Positions 16,246 to 23,606 of a DNA stretch of 64,000 nucleotides are shown piece by piece. Made by a program: the position numbers and the translations under genes. How positions within the stretch are numbered: position 1 is the stretch's first letter; each line of letters begins with the position of its first letter. Source of the stretch: Maricaulis sp. GTDB lineage: Bacteria > Pseudomonadota > Alphaproteobacteria > Caulobacterales > Maricaulaceae. The DNA lies in contig NZ_JASBRI010000024.1 of the NCBI RefSeq assembly GCF_030149515.1, forward strand, positions 62,001 through 126,000, written 5' to 3'. The notes under the pieces were generated by a model, which saw only the letters and a list, made by a program, of their open reading frames with translations, did no database searches and was not told where the DNA came from.

Positions 16246-17058
16246 TCAGCTCTTCAAGCGCCAGCCTGCACGCAACAGCAGGTAACACGCCACGGCCAGA
16301 AGCATGTTGATCGCTAACACCGCGACAATGCCCGCAGCGAGCGATCCGTCGGCCTGGCCGATGAAGCCGTAGCGGAAGCCGTCGATCATGTAGAAGAAGG
16401 GGTTGAAATGGCTGATCGTGGCGATCGGCTCGGGCAGCGCATTGACCGAGTAGAATGTGCCGGACAGGAAGGTCAGCGGTGTGATGACAAAGGTCGTGAC
16501 CGCCGCCATGTGGTCGAATTTCTCGGCCCACAGCCCGCCGATCACGCCGACCATGCCCAGCATCGCGGACGCGGAAATCCCGAAATACAGCACCGCCCAC
16601 CAGTGCTGCGGCATGATGTCGATGAAGGGGATCAGGGTGACCGCCGTCACCGCGGCCACCAGAATGCCCCGCGTCATCGCCCCGGCAATGAAACCGATAG
16701 CCAGTTCCGCAGCCGATAGCGGCGGCATCAGGAAATCCACCGCATTGCCCTGTACTTTCGAGACCAGGATCGAGGAGCCCGAATTGGCAAAGGCATTGTT
16801 CAGGAGCCCCATCAGGATCAGTCCCGGCGCCAGGAATTCGACGAAGGGCACACCGCCGACATCACCCCGCCGCGCACCGATGGCAACGGCAAAGACGGTC
16901 ATGTAAAGCAGTGTGGTCGCGACCGGTGCTGCAACGGTCTGGGTGCCGACCTTGAGAAAACGCCGGACTTCCTTCTTGTACAGGGTCCACAGACCCAGCC
17001 AGTTGATAAGTCCGAATTTTCTCGGCCCGTTTACGGAGCTTAAGCTGGCGTTACTCAT
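16246..17058 (-). CDS. Orphan ABC-2 type permease (YadH-like)
   Basis: This 270-residue membrane protein has six predicted helices and the ABC-2 permease signature of the YadH/NodJ group: a cytoplasmic start (LYKKEVRRFLKVG), a FLAPGLILMGLLNNAF helix, and the C-terminal TFLSGTFYSVNALPEPIATISHFNPFFYMIDGFRYGF segment. No ATP-binding partner gene is adjacent, so the partner must be encoded elsewhere. It is divergent from gcrA and may be co-transcribed with argD downstream. In related genomes gcrA and argD are close neighbours, so this gene looks like an insertion between them. Confidence 0.88.
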   Translation of the reverse strand: MSNASLSSVNGPRKFGLINWLGLWTLYKKEVRRFLKVGTQTVAAPVATTLLYMTVFAVAIGARRGDVGGVPFVEFLAPGLILMGLLNNAFANSGSSILVSKVQGNAVDFLMPPLSAAELAIGFIAGAMTRGILVAAVTAVTLIPFIDIMPQHWWAVLYFGISASAMLGMVGVIGGLWAEKFDHMAAVTTFVITPLTFLSGTFYSVNALPEPIATISHFNPFFYMIDGFRYGFIGQADGSLAAGIVAVLAINMLLAVACYLLLRAGWRLKS

Positions 17059-17070
17059 ATCGAATTACCC

Positions 17071-17127
17071 TTAATTTCCCGGTAACCATCTGCGTTAACG
17101 ATTGGGGGTGCAAGGGAGCTTTCCACA
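17071..17127. promoter_or_regulatory. gcrA/permease intergenic control region with CtrA-like and DnaA-like motifs
   Basis: The 204-bp gap between the divergent permease and gcrA contains TTAA-N7-GTAAC at 17071-17086, one base off the CtrA box TTAA-N7-TTAA, and CTTTCCACA at 17119-17127, two bases off the DnaA box TTATCCACA. In Caulobacter gcrA is repressed by CtrA and activated by DnaA, so such sites would make sense, but both matches are imperfect. Confidence 0.35.
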
Positions 17128-17262
17128 GGAATGGTCATAACCCGATCTTGTGGCGTCAGCTCATGCGGATACAATATCTAGTGTAATTAAACATGAACTG
17201 ACATATGCGCCGTTTACCGACATTCAAGGTGGCAAGCGCATCACAGCTCGGAGATGAGTGCG

Positions 17263-17802
17263 ATGGCCTGGACTGACGAACGCGTCGAGCAACTCAAGAA
17301 GCTCTGGTCGGAAGGCCTGAGCGCCAGCCAGATTGCCAAACAATTGGGGGGTGTGACCCGCAATGCCGTGATTGGCAAGGTCCACCGTCTGGGTTTGTCA
17401 GGCCGCGCGACACCGTCACGTCCCGCCCGCCGCACCGTGAAACCCTCCCGCCCGCGCACAACCACGGCCTCCACCGCGCCAGCCGCACGCCCGGTCTCGC
17501 GTCCGTCCCCCTCAACGGCACCGGCGGCGTCCGCACCGGCGCCGGTGGAGCCTGCCGTACTGCCTTCCGGCGAATTCGCCACCGTTCTCACCCTGCGGGA
17601 CTCGATGTGCAAATGGCCGATCGGCGATCCGGCCCAGGCCGAATTCCGCTTCTGCGGCCGCAAGACCTGTGGCGGCAACGCCTATTGCGAGGCGCACTCC
17701 TCGATGGCCTACCAGCCCGGCAACAAGCGCCGCCGCAAGGCGACGGCCGATGCCGGCGCCGCCCTCGACGCCATCGCGGCAACCCGCCGGTACAATTTCT
17801 AG
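17263..17802 (+). CDS. gcrA: GcrA cell-cycle regulator
   Basis: This 179-residue protein is GcrA, a sigma70-associated transcription co-regulator that acts at promoters methylated by CcrM (GANTC) and drives S-phase genes in Caulobacter. The N-terminal DNA-binding domain (residues 1-48: MAWTDERVEQLKKLW, GLSASQIAKQLGG, VTRNAVIGKVHRLGLSGRA) is highly conserved. A Pro/Ala/Thr-rich linker (about 50-100) leads to the C-terminal sigma-binding module with cysteines in DSMCKWPIGDP, FCGRKTCGG and YCEAHSSMAYQP. The start at 17263 is preferred over the ATG at 17254 because GGAG overlaps the latter and lies 9 nt before 17263. A strong terminator follows. Confidence 0.96.
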   Translation: MAWTDERVEQLKKLWSEGLSASQIAKQLGGVTRNAVIGKVHRLGLSGRATPSRPARRTVKPSRPRTTTASTAPAARPVSRPSPSTAPAASAPAPVEPAVLPSGEFATVLTLRDSMCKWPIGDPAQAEFRFCGRKTCGGNAYCEAHSSMAYQPGNKRRRKATADAGAALDAIAATRRYNF

Positions 17803-17853
17803 ATCCACGCCCTGGCGTACGGACATTCCCTCACCCAGAATGTCCGAAAGTAG

Positions 17854-17887
17854 CGGCCGCCCTTCCCGGGGCGGCCGTTTTTTTTTG
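17854..17887 (+). terminator. Rho-independent terminator of gcrA
   Basis: The stem CGGCCGCCC / GGGCGGCCG (9 bp, 6-nt loop) is followed by a run of ten T residues. It separates gcrA from the convergent nrsF gene. Confidence 0.9.
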
Positions 17888-17903
17888 AACAGCCAGACCT
17901 GCG

Positions 17904-18548
17904 CTACCAGCGCAGGGCCCAGCGGCCGGCGGCGGCGCCGGTCAGCCCCGTCGCGGCGATCCCCAGCCCGTACCAGATCACCAGAAAGACCGGAGATGCC
18001 TCGCCGCAACCCAGCGAATAGACGGAGGCAGCCAGCCCCCCCGCGGCCAGGCCGCAGGCCCAGCCTGCGCGGCCCAGCCGGGTCGGCGCCGCGCGCCGCA
18101 TGACCGCCAGCATCAGGGCCAGCAGGGGGACGGACAGAAGCAGGATATAGCCGACACAGCGCCGGGCGGTTTCCCCCATGACAAGCGCCTGCCAGTCCGC
18201 GGGCGGCGTTGCCGCAAGCACGGCGAGGGCGATGGCGGCGAAGCCCGACCAGACGATCGCCGCGAACACCGGCCCGCCGGGGTCACGGGCCGCCGGCCGG
18301 GACAGGGCCGCCATGGCCCAGGCGCCGATAGCCGCCAGCGCGCCCGTAAACGCCAGTTTCAACCAGAATGACACGCCGTGCAGTGCGGCGACCAGGTCGG
18401 CCCGGAAGGCCAGGTCGGGCAGGACGAGGAATGCCAGCAGGCCGGCCCCGGCCGCGACCCCCACAGCCAGCAGTAGACGCCGCAGCGGGCGGCGCGGACT
18501 GACCGGTTCCAGGTCCTCCGCCAGACGCTCGATCAGATCGTCGGTCAC
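17904..18548 (-). CDS. nrsF: NrsF-like membrane anti-sigma factor (DUF1109)
   Basis: This 214-residue inner-membrane protein has a short cytoplasmic N-terminus (MTDDLIERLAEDLEPVSPRRP) and six hydrophobic helices, the layout of DUF1109 proteins. In Caulobacter NrsF holds SigF inactive and releases it in response to metal stress such as chromate, cadmium or copper; two conserved periplasmic cysteines were implicated. Here cysteines are seen in TARRCVGYI, in GWACGLAAG and in SLGCGEASP. The gene overlaps the sigma gene by 4 bp (ATGA at 18545-18548), which fits tight co-expression with its target. Confidence 0.9.
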   Translation of the reverse strand: MTDDLIERLAEDLEPVSPRRPLRRLLLAVGVAAGAGLLAFLVLPDLAFRADLVAALHGVSFWLKLAFTGALAAIGAWAMAALSRPAARDPGGPVFAAIVWSGFAAIALAVLAATPPADWQALVMGETARRCVGYILLLSVPLLALMLAVMRRAAPTRLGRAGWACGLAAGGLAASVYSLGCGEASPVFLVIWYGLGIAATGLTGAAAGRWALRW

Positions 18549-19108
18549 GACGATGCCTCCCGGCCCGCGAACCGGTCGCGAAGCGCTTTCAGGCCGCGAT
18601 GGACATTGACCTTGATCGCCGAAACGCCGCGGCCGCTGCGCGCCGCAGCCTCTTCCACCGACAGGCCTTCGACCTTGGTCAGGCGCAGGGCTTCGGCCTG
18701 GGGCGCGGAGAGCTCCGCCATTGCCCGGTCCAGATCGAGCCGCGCCATGGCGGCACCCTGTGCCGGATCGGCGGCGGCGAGGAATTGTGCCTCATCGTCC
18801 AGGGGCAGGCTCGCCCGCCGCCGGTGGGCACGGTAGAAATCCACCAGCTTGTAGCGCGCAATGGCATAGATCCAGGCCGTCAGCGGTTGGCCGGGGTCGT
18901 AGGTGTCGCGCTTGACATGGATCGCCATCAGCGTCTCCTGGACCAGATCCTCCACAGCCGACGGATCGCCGGCCCGCTGACGGAAATAGCCCGTCAGCCT
19001 TTGCTGCACGTCGCGCAGCAAGGTCCGGTAAGCCGCTGCATCGCCTGCCTGGCTCGCGACCATCAGGCTGCGCAGCTGTGCTTCGTATCGCTCCGTCACG
19101 ACAGTCAT
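18545..19108 (-). CDS. sigF: ECF sigma factor SigF
   Basis: This 187-residue ECF sigma factor has region 2 (LMVASQAGDAAAYRTLLRDVQQRL, then EDLVQETLMAIHVKRDTYDPGQPLTAWIYAIARYKLVDFYR) and region 4 (LSAPQAEALRLTKVEGLSVEEAAARSGRGVSAIKVNVHRGLKAL). It is followed by an overlapping nrsF and lies divergent from the bufferin operon, the same layout as Caulobacter SigF. A predicted SigF-type promoter ends only 4 bp before this ATG, so transcription would begin at or just inside the ATG; a GTG at 19099 (three codons in) may be the true start. The coordinate given is the longest family-consistent start. Confidence 0.92.
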   Translation of the reverse strand: MTVVTERYEAQLRSLMVASQAGDAAAYRTLLRDVQQRLTGYFRQRAGDPSAVEDLVQETLMAIHVKRDTYDPGQPLTAWIYAIARYKLVDFYRAHRRRASLPLDDEAQFLAAADPAQGAAMARLDLDRAMAELSAPQAEALRLTKVEGLSVEEAAARSGRGVSAIKVNVHRGLKALRDRFAGREASS

Positions 19109-19111
19109 AGG

Positions 19112-19137
19112 TTCGTGTCCCGCGCCGTGAAAGTTAC
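19112..19137 (-). promoter_or_regulatory. SigF-type promoter of sigF-nrsF
   Basis: On the minus strand GTAACT (19132-19137) and CGAA (19112-19115) are separated by exactly 16 nt. The Caulobacter SigF consensus is GTAACC-N16-CGAA, so only the sixth base differs. It would allow positive autoregulation of sigF. Confidence 0.75.
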
Positions 19138-19163
19138 AGCCGGAAAAAATTTTCAGCTCCACT

Positions 19164-19189
19164 GTAACCAATCTCTCATCCGCGGCGAA
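19164..19189 (+). promoter_or_regulatory. SigF-type promoter of the bufferin operon
   Basis: GTAACC at 19164-19169 and CGAA at 19186-19189 are separated by exactly 16 nt, a perfect match to the SigF consensus. Transcription would start near 19196, about 55 nt before the bufA start codon. The -35 element lies 26 bp from that of the divergent sigF promoter. Confidence 0.85.
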
Positions 19190-19251
19190 CTGCATCACGT
19201 GACCGGCGCTTCGGCAACGGTCGCAGAACCAAGTTCAAGCAAAGGTGATGC

Positions 19252-19554
19252 ATGAAACCGCAATCCAGAAACACAGCTTTTACCGCGTCCGCGCTCGCCC
19301 TCTCCCTCGCCGCCGCCGCTGCGGCCGGCGCCCAGGGCAATGACAACATGCCGGGCGACGAGGAAATGGAACGCTGCTACGGCATCGCCCTGGCGGGCGA
19401 GAACGACTGTGCCGCAGGTCCGGGCACATCCTGCGCCGGCACCTCGACCGTCGACTATCAGGGCAATGCCTGGACCTACGTGCCTGAAGGTACCTGCGAA
19501 TCCATCGAAACGCCCTACGGCCCGGGTTCCCTGGAGCCGATCGAGCGTCCGTAA
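19252..19554 (+). CDS. bufA1: Bufferin precursor peptide (DUF2282, BufA1-like)
   Basis: This 100-residue precursor has a Sec signal (hydrophobic run at about 9-26, cleavage near AGA-QG) and a core with four cysteines at 42, 53, 61 and 82. The spacing and context ([39 protein letters not shown]) match DUF2282, the family renamed bufferin 1. In the known system the BufB/BufC enzymes convert core cysteines to thiooxazole groups and the exported peptide binds copper in the periplasm. It is first in a four-gene operon behind a perfect SigF promoter. The modification itself is inferred from the family. Confidence 0.9.
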   Translation: MKPQSRNTAFTASALALSLAAAAAAGAQGNDNMPGDEEMERCYGIALAGENDCAAGPGTSCAGTSTVDYQGNAWTYVPEGTCESIETPYGPGSLEPIERP

Positions 19555-19614
19555 CAGGTTTTTCGAGCCCGCGCCCCGTCGCCCCCGCCGGGCGCAAAGG
19601 AGGTCATCGGTTCC

Positions 19615-20472
19615 GTGTCTGCCGTCCAGCCCTGTCCCCTCTATGCTGGCATGAGCCTCAAGCCCGAACATTATCGTTCCGCGCTTGATGCGCGGGCCGA
19701 TGGCCTCTGGTTCGAAGTCCATCCAGAAAACTATATGGGCGATGGCGGACCGCGCCTCGCCTGGCTCGACGCGATCCGCGCGAACCACCCCGTCTCCTTT
19801 CACGGGGTCGGATTGTCGCTCGGCGGTCCCGATCCGCTGGATCGGGACCATCTCGACCGGTGGAAACGGCTGGCCGGCCGGTTCGAGCCCGCCCGGGTGT
19901 CCGAACACCTGGCCTGGTCGAGCCTGGGAGGCCGGTATTTCAACGATCTCCTCCCCACGCCCATGACGCAGACGGCCCTGGACCGGTTCTGCGAACATGT
20001 CGACGAGATGCAGAGCGCGCTCCAGCGGCAGGTCCTGGTAGAAAATCCGTCGCGCTACCTGCCGATGCGAGACGACATTCCGGAGCCGGAATTTCTCGCC
20101 GAGACGGTCCGGCGAACCGGGTGCGGCCTGCTGCTCGACATCAACAATATCCATGTCAGTGCGCACAATCTGGGCTTCGATGCCCGCGCCTATCTCGATG
20201 CCGTTCCCGCCGGCGCCGTCGGCGAGATTCATCTGGCCGGTCACGATAGCGATGCCGGGCTCGGCGAAGCACTGCTGATCGACACGCATGGCCGCCCGGT
20301 CTCCGAAAGTGTCTGGTCGCTCTACGAGGCTGCGATCAGGCGGACCGGGCCGCAGCCGACGCTGATCGAGCGCGATACCGACATCCCCGCCTTCGAGACG
20401 CTCTTGCAGGAGCGCGCCCGGGCCCAGCTCATCCTGGACGCCGCCCGCAGCCGCGAGCCGGCCCATGCCTGA
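19615..20472 (+). CDS. bufB: BufB-like DUF692 multinuclear iron peptide-modifying oxygenase
   Basis: This 285-residue TIM-barrel protein belongs to DUF692, the MbnB/BufB family of iron-dependent enzymes that modify cysteines in peptide precursors. Likely metal-ligand segments are FHGVGLSLGG, VSEHLAWSS, VLVENPSRYL, LLDINNIHVSAHN, GEIHLAGH and LIERDTDIP. The start is a GTG at 19615 after AAAGGAGG (19596-19603). It follows the precursor gene by 60 bp and overlaps the partner gene bufC by 8 bp. Confidence 0.92.
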   Translation: MSAVQPCPLYAGMSLKPEHYRSALDARADGLWFEVHPENYMGDGGPRLAWLDAIRANHPVSFHGVGLSLGGPDPLDRDHLDRWKRLAGRFEPARVSEHLAWSSLGGRYFNDLLPTPMTQTALDRFCEHVDEMQSALQRQVLVENPSRYLPMRDDIPEPEFLAETVRRTGCGLLLDINNIHVSAHNLGFDARAYLDAVPAGAVGEIHLAGHDSDAGLGEALLIDTHGRPVSESVWSLYEAAIRRTGPQPTLIERDTDIPAFETLLQERARAQLILDAARSREPAHA

Positions 20473-21220
20473 CGATTTCCACACCGCCTTCGCCGACGCG
20501 CTGCGCACGGGCCGGACCGATCCGCTCCAGCCCTATCTGGCAGAAGCCGGCGCCGCCGGGCGGCTTTCCGTCTACCGGAACAATGTCGTGCGCGGTGCCA
20601 TCGAGGCGCTGCGCGCCGCCTTTCCCGCCATCGACCGGTTGATCGGATCCAGGCTGTTCGACGCGCTGGCCCGGGCCTATTGGCACACTCACCCGCCGGA
20701 ACGGCCCACGCTGATCCTTTATGGCGATGCGTTTGCGGACTATCTGGCCGGTGCCGAGCCTGTCGCCGGCCTGCCCTGGCTGGCCGATGTGGCGCGCCAC
20801 GACCGCGCCTGGCTGGAAGCCCATCACGCGCCCGGGGGCCGCCCGCTTGGCGCAGCCGATGCCGCCGGACTGGCCCCGGAAACCCTGCCCGCCCTGGTGC
20901 CGGGACTGCAGCCCTCGGTCCGGCTTCTGACCTCTCCCTGGCCCGCCTACGACATCTGGCACCGCAACCGGGTCGAGCCGGACGACGCGCCGATGCGGGC
21001 CGACCCCGGGCAGTATTTCTCGCTGCTCTGGCGTAAGGACGGCACGGTATGCAGCCGCATGCTGCACGCGGGCGAGCACGCCTTTCTGGACGCGCTGGGC
21101 GGCGGCGCTCCGCTGGAGACGGCCGCACAGGCAGGCCTGGCGGCCGAACCCGGTTTCGATCCGGCGGCGGCTTTTGCCGCCGCGCTCAATGATTCCCTGC
21201 TGAAAGGTCCCCTGACATGA
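20465..21220 (+). CDS. bufC: BufC-like DUF2063 partner protein
   Basis: This 251-residue protein is DUF2063, related to the MbnC partner that helps the DUF692 enzyme recognise its precursor. The N-terminal helical domain has the characteristic LSVYRNNVVRGAIEALRAAFPAIDRLIG segment (about 34-61), followed by ARAYWHTHPPERPTLILYGDAFADYL. It overlaps bufB by 8 bp and the DoxX gene by 4 bp, so BufB and BufC are made together, consistent with a heterodimer. Confidence 0.92.
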   Translation: MPDDFHTAFADALRTGRTDPLQPYLAEAGAAGRLSVYRNNVVRGAIEALRAAFPAIDRLIGSRLFDALARAYWHTHPPERPTLILYGDAFADYLAGAEPVAGLPWLADVARHDRAWLEAHHAPGGRPLGAADAAGLAPETLPALVPGLQPSVRLLTSPWPAYDIWHRNRVEPDDAPMRADPGQYFSLLWRKDGTVCSRMLHAGEHAFLDALGGGAPLETAAQAGLAAEPGFDPAAAFAAALNDSLLKGPLT

Positions 21221-21786
21221 CCCCTTCGCCGCTGGCGCGCACGACCGCGCTGCACGACCGTCTCGTCCGCCTGTTGTCGGGCATCCGGGTCCGCGACGCC
21301 CTCGCCCTGCTGGCCCGGCTGAGCCTGGCCGGCGTGTTCTGGCGTTCGCTCCTGACGAAGGTCGAGACCGTCCGGCTGCTGCCCTACATCGAAACGATCA
21401 ACGCACATGACGTGACGCGGCATCATTTGCGCGTGCCCGATTTCCCGCTGGACATGAAGGCGTCGACACTGACGCTGTTTGCCACGGAATACGACCTTCC
21501 GCTCATTCCCCCATCCCTGGCCGCATGGATGGCGACGCTGGCGGAATTCCTCCTGCCGATCGCCCTGCTCCTGGGCCTGTTCACACGCTTGTCCGCGCTG
21601 GCACTGATCGGCATGACGCTGGTGATCCAGGTCTTCGTCTATCCGGAAGCCTGGTGGGGCACGCACGCCCTCTGGATCTCCATGGCGGGTCTCGTGGCCG
21701 TCTACGGGCCGGGCCGGATCAGCCTCGACACCGCCCTGGGACACCTCTCGCCATCCGGCCGGGCCGGGCGGCCGGCCTCATCCTGA
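21217..21786 (+). CDS. bufD: DoxX-family membrane protein of the bufferin operon
   Basis: This 189-residue inner-membrane protein has four helices and the DoxX pattern (ALLARLSLAGVFWRSLLTKVETV and ATLAEFLLPIALLLGLFTRLSALALIGMTLVIQVF). In SigF-controlled operons of Caulobacter a DoxX protein is the last gene, as here. Its job is not settled; redox or metal handling at the membrane has been suggested. It overlaps bufC by 4 bp and ends 7 bp before the convergent GH5 gene. Confidence 0.88.
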   Translation: MTPSPLARTTALHDRLVRLLSGIRVRDALALLARLSLAGVFWRSLLTKVETVRLLPYIETINAHDVTRHHLRVPDFPLDMKASTLTLFATEYDLPLIPPSLAAWMATLAEFLLPIALLLGLFTRLSALALIGMTLVIQVFVYPEAWWGTHALWISMAGLVAVYGPGRISLDTALGHLSPSGRAGRPASS

Positions 21787-21793
21787 CCCTGTC

Positions 21794-22825
21794 CTAATTC
21801 CCGGGAGTCCCGGTCAGCGCGGTCAGCATTTCGGGGATCCAGGCATCGACCTGCTGGTCATAGGCCCGCATCGTGGTGGCAAAACCCCAATGGCACCAGC
21901 CCAGGCCGCGGGCCTCCGCTGCACCCCGGACCGCGCGGACCCAGCGCGCGCGCAGATGGACGGGCACGTCGTAATAGACGCCGAATTCACCCAGCAGCAC
22001 CGGCACGTTCCGGGTCCGGGCATACTGCGCCACAATGTCGAAATCCCGTGCCAGCTCCGCCTCGTCGGCCGGACCGCCCCACTGCACACCCGTACGCGGC
22101 CGGTTGGCCCAGGGGGCACCCTGATGGGTGAAATCGAACGGCGAGTAATAGTGCACCGTCGTCATGACACGGGGGTCGCCCGCAGGCACCTCGGTCTGGA
22201 CCAGACCTTCGATATTGTTCCAGCGGGCCGATGCCAGGATCACCCAGCGCTCCGGCGAAACCGCGCGTACGGTTTCCAGCAGGCGGGCATTGATCCGGTT
22301 GACCTGTTCGGCAGAGATCCGGTCGGTCGGCTCGTTCAGCAGTTCGAAGACCAGATTGGCCGGATAGTCCTCGTAGTGCGCGGCCAATTGCTGCCAGATC
22401 GCCAGCAATTGCGGCATCCGGCCATCCGGGTCCGCCATGAAGGCCTCGAAATGGTGCACGTCGAGAATAACCCGCAGATCGCGCGACAACGCATAGTCGA
22501 CAATGGCATCCGCGCGCGCCAGAAAGGCCGGATCGATGCGATTGTCCGCGTCCAGATGCGCCGACCAGCGCACCGGCAGGCGAAGCGTGTCGAACCCGGC
22601 CGCAGCGATCGCGTCGATATGGCGGAACTCGACCGTGTAGCCCCACTGCCCTTCGAACTCGGCCTCGAGCGCGCCGGACAGGTTCATGCAGCGTTCGATG
22701 CCCGGTGCGGATACGGCAAGCCCATCACGATGACCGCTCCCGGACGGACCCGGCGCCTGGCCGCCCGCATCGCAGGCCGCGAGGAGGCCGGAAAGGACGG
22801 CGAAGGCAAGACGGGAACGGAGCAT
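21794..22825 (-). CDS. GH5-like glycoside hydrolase lipoprotein
   Basis: This 343-residue protein starts with a lipoprotein signal (MLRSRLAFAVLSGLLAAC, lipobox LAAC, Cys18). The mature part is a TIM barrel of glycoside hydrolase family 5 (cellulase superfamily): the acid/base glutamate is in FELLNEPTD and the nucleophile glutamate in LLGEFGVYYD, with HYYSPFDFTHQG and WCHWGF as further substrate-site motifs. It probably cleaves beta-1,4 glucans or mannans at the envelope. Asp at position +2 would favour inner-membrane retention if the E. coli rule holds. The start at 22825 is chosen over 22885 because the latter precedes the lipoprotein signal with unrelated residues. It lies downstream of phoB (66-bp gap) and may receive read-through. 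Confidence 0.9.
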   Translation of the reverse strand: MLRSRLAFAVLSGLLAACDAGGQAPGPSGSGHRDGLAVSAPGIERCMNLSGALEAEFEGQWGYTVEFRHIDAIAAAGFDTLRLPVRWSAHLDADNRIDPAFLARADAIVDYALSRDLRVILDVHHFEAFMADPDGRMPQLLAIWQQLAAHYEDYPANLVFELLNEPTDRISAEQVNRINARLLETVRAVSPERWVILASARWNNIEGLVQTEVPAGDPRVMTTVHYYSPFDFTHQGAPWANRPRTGVQWGGPADEAELARDFDIVAQYARTRNVPVLLGEFGVYYDVPVHLRARWVRAVRGAAEARGLGWCHWGFATTMRAYDQQVDAWIPEMLTALTGTPGN

Positions 22826-22891
22826 GTCAGGCAGCCTCCAGCGGATACAGGGCCGACGATAGGCGGCCGGGCCGGGCAAATCCACCGCCCC

Positions 22892-23581
22892 TCAGGCGTT
22901 CACGTCAAACGCATAACCTGCCGAACGCACGGTGCGGATCGGATCGCGCTCTTCCTTCTTGTTGAGGGCCTTGCGCAGCCGGCCGACATGGACGTCGACC
23001 GTGCGTGCCTCGACATAGACGTCGGACCCCCAGACCGCATCCAGCAGCTGCTCGCGCGAAAACACCCGTCCGGGGTGCTGCATGAGATAGTCCAGCAGGC
23101 GGAACTCCGTCGGGCCAAGATGGATTTCACGGTCCGCGCGTTTCACGCGGTGAGCCACCCGGTCCATCGTGATGTCACCGGCGGCGATAGTATCCTCGGC
23201 GAGGCCCGGGCGGATGCGGCGCAGCACGGCACGGATGCGCGCGAAGAGCTCAGTCATCGAGAAGGGTTTGACCACATAATCGTCCGCGCCCGTGTCCAGC
23301 CCGCGCACCCGGTCGGTCTCTTCGCCGCGGGCGGTGAGCATGATGATCGGGACGTTGGCCGTTTCCTGGCGTCCACGCAGACGTCGGCAGACCTCGATGC
23401 CGGAGACTTTCGGCAGCATCCAGTCCACCAGGACCAGATCCGGCGTTGTCTCTTCGGCCTGGATGAGGGCATCCTCCCCGTCGCCGGCGACGGAGACGGC
23501 ATATCCCTCCTTTTCCAGATTGTATTGCAGGAGGGTCGCGAGAGCGTCTTCGTCTTCGACCACGAGAACTTGAGGCTTCAT
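22892..23581 (-). CDS. phoB: Phosphate regulon response regulator PhoB
   Basis: This 229-residue response regulator has a receiver domain with the phosphorylation site Asp53 (LVLVDWMLPKVSG) and acidic pocket residues ED at 10-11, and a C-terminal OmpR/PhoB winged helix (about 130-229, ending GRLRKALNKKEERDPIRTVRSAGYAF). It activates phosphate-starvation genes by binding Pho boxes. It is the last gene of the pst operon, 25 bp after phoU. The operon itself has a Pho box, so PhoB should be positively autoregulated. Confidence 0.97.
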   Translation of the reverse strand: MKPQVLVVEDEDALATLLQYNLEKEGYAVSVAGDGEDALIQAEETTPDLVLVDWMLPKVSGIEVCRRLRGRQETANVPIIMLTARGEETDRVRGLDTGADDYVVKPFSMTELFARIRAVLRRIRPGLAEDTIAAGDITMDRVAHRVKRADREIHLGPTEFRLLDYLMQHPGRVFSREQLLDAVWGSDVYVEARTVDVHVGRLRKALNKKEERDPIRTVRSAGYAFDVNA

Positions 23582-23606
23582 CGTTATCTCTCCACGATCA
23601 GGGTCT

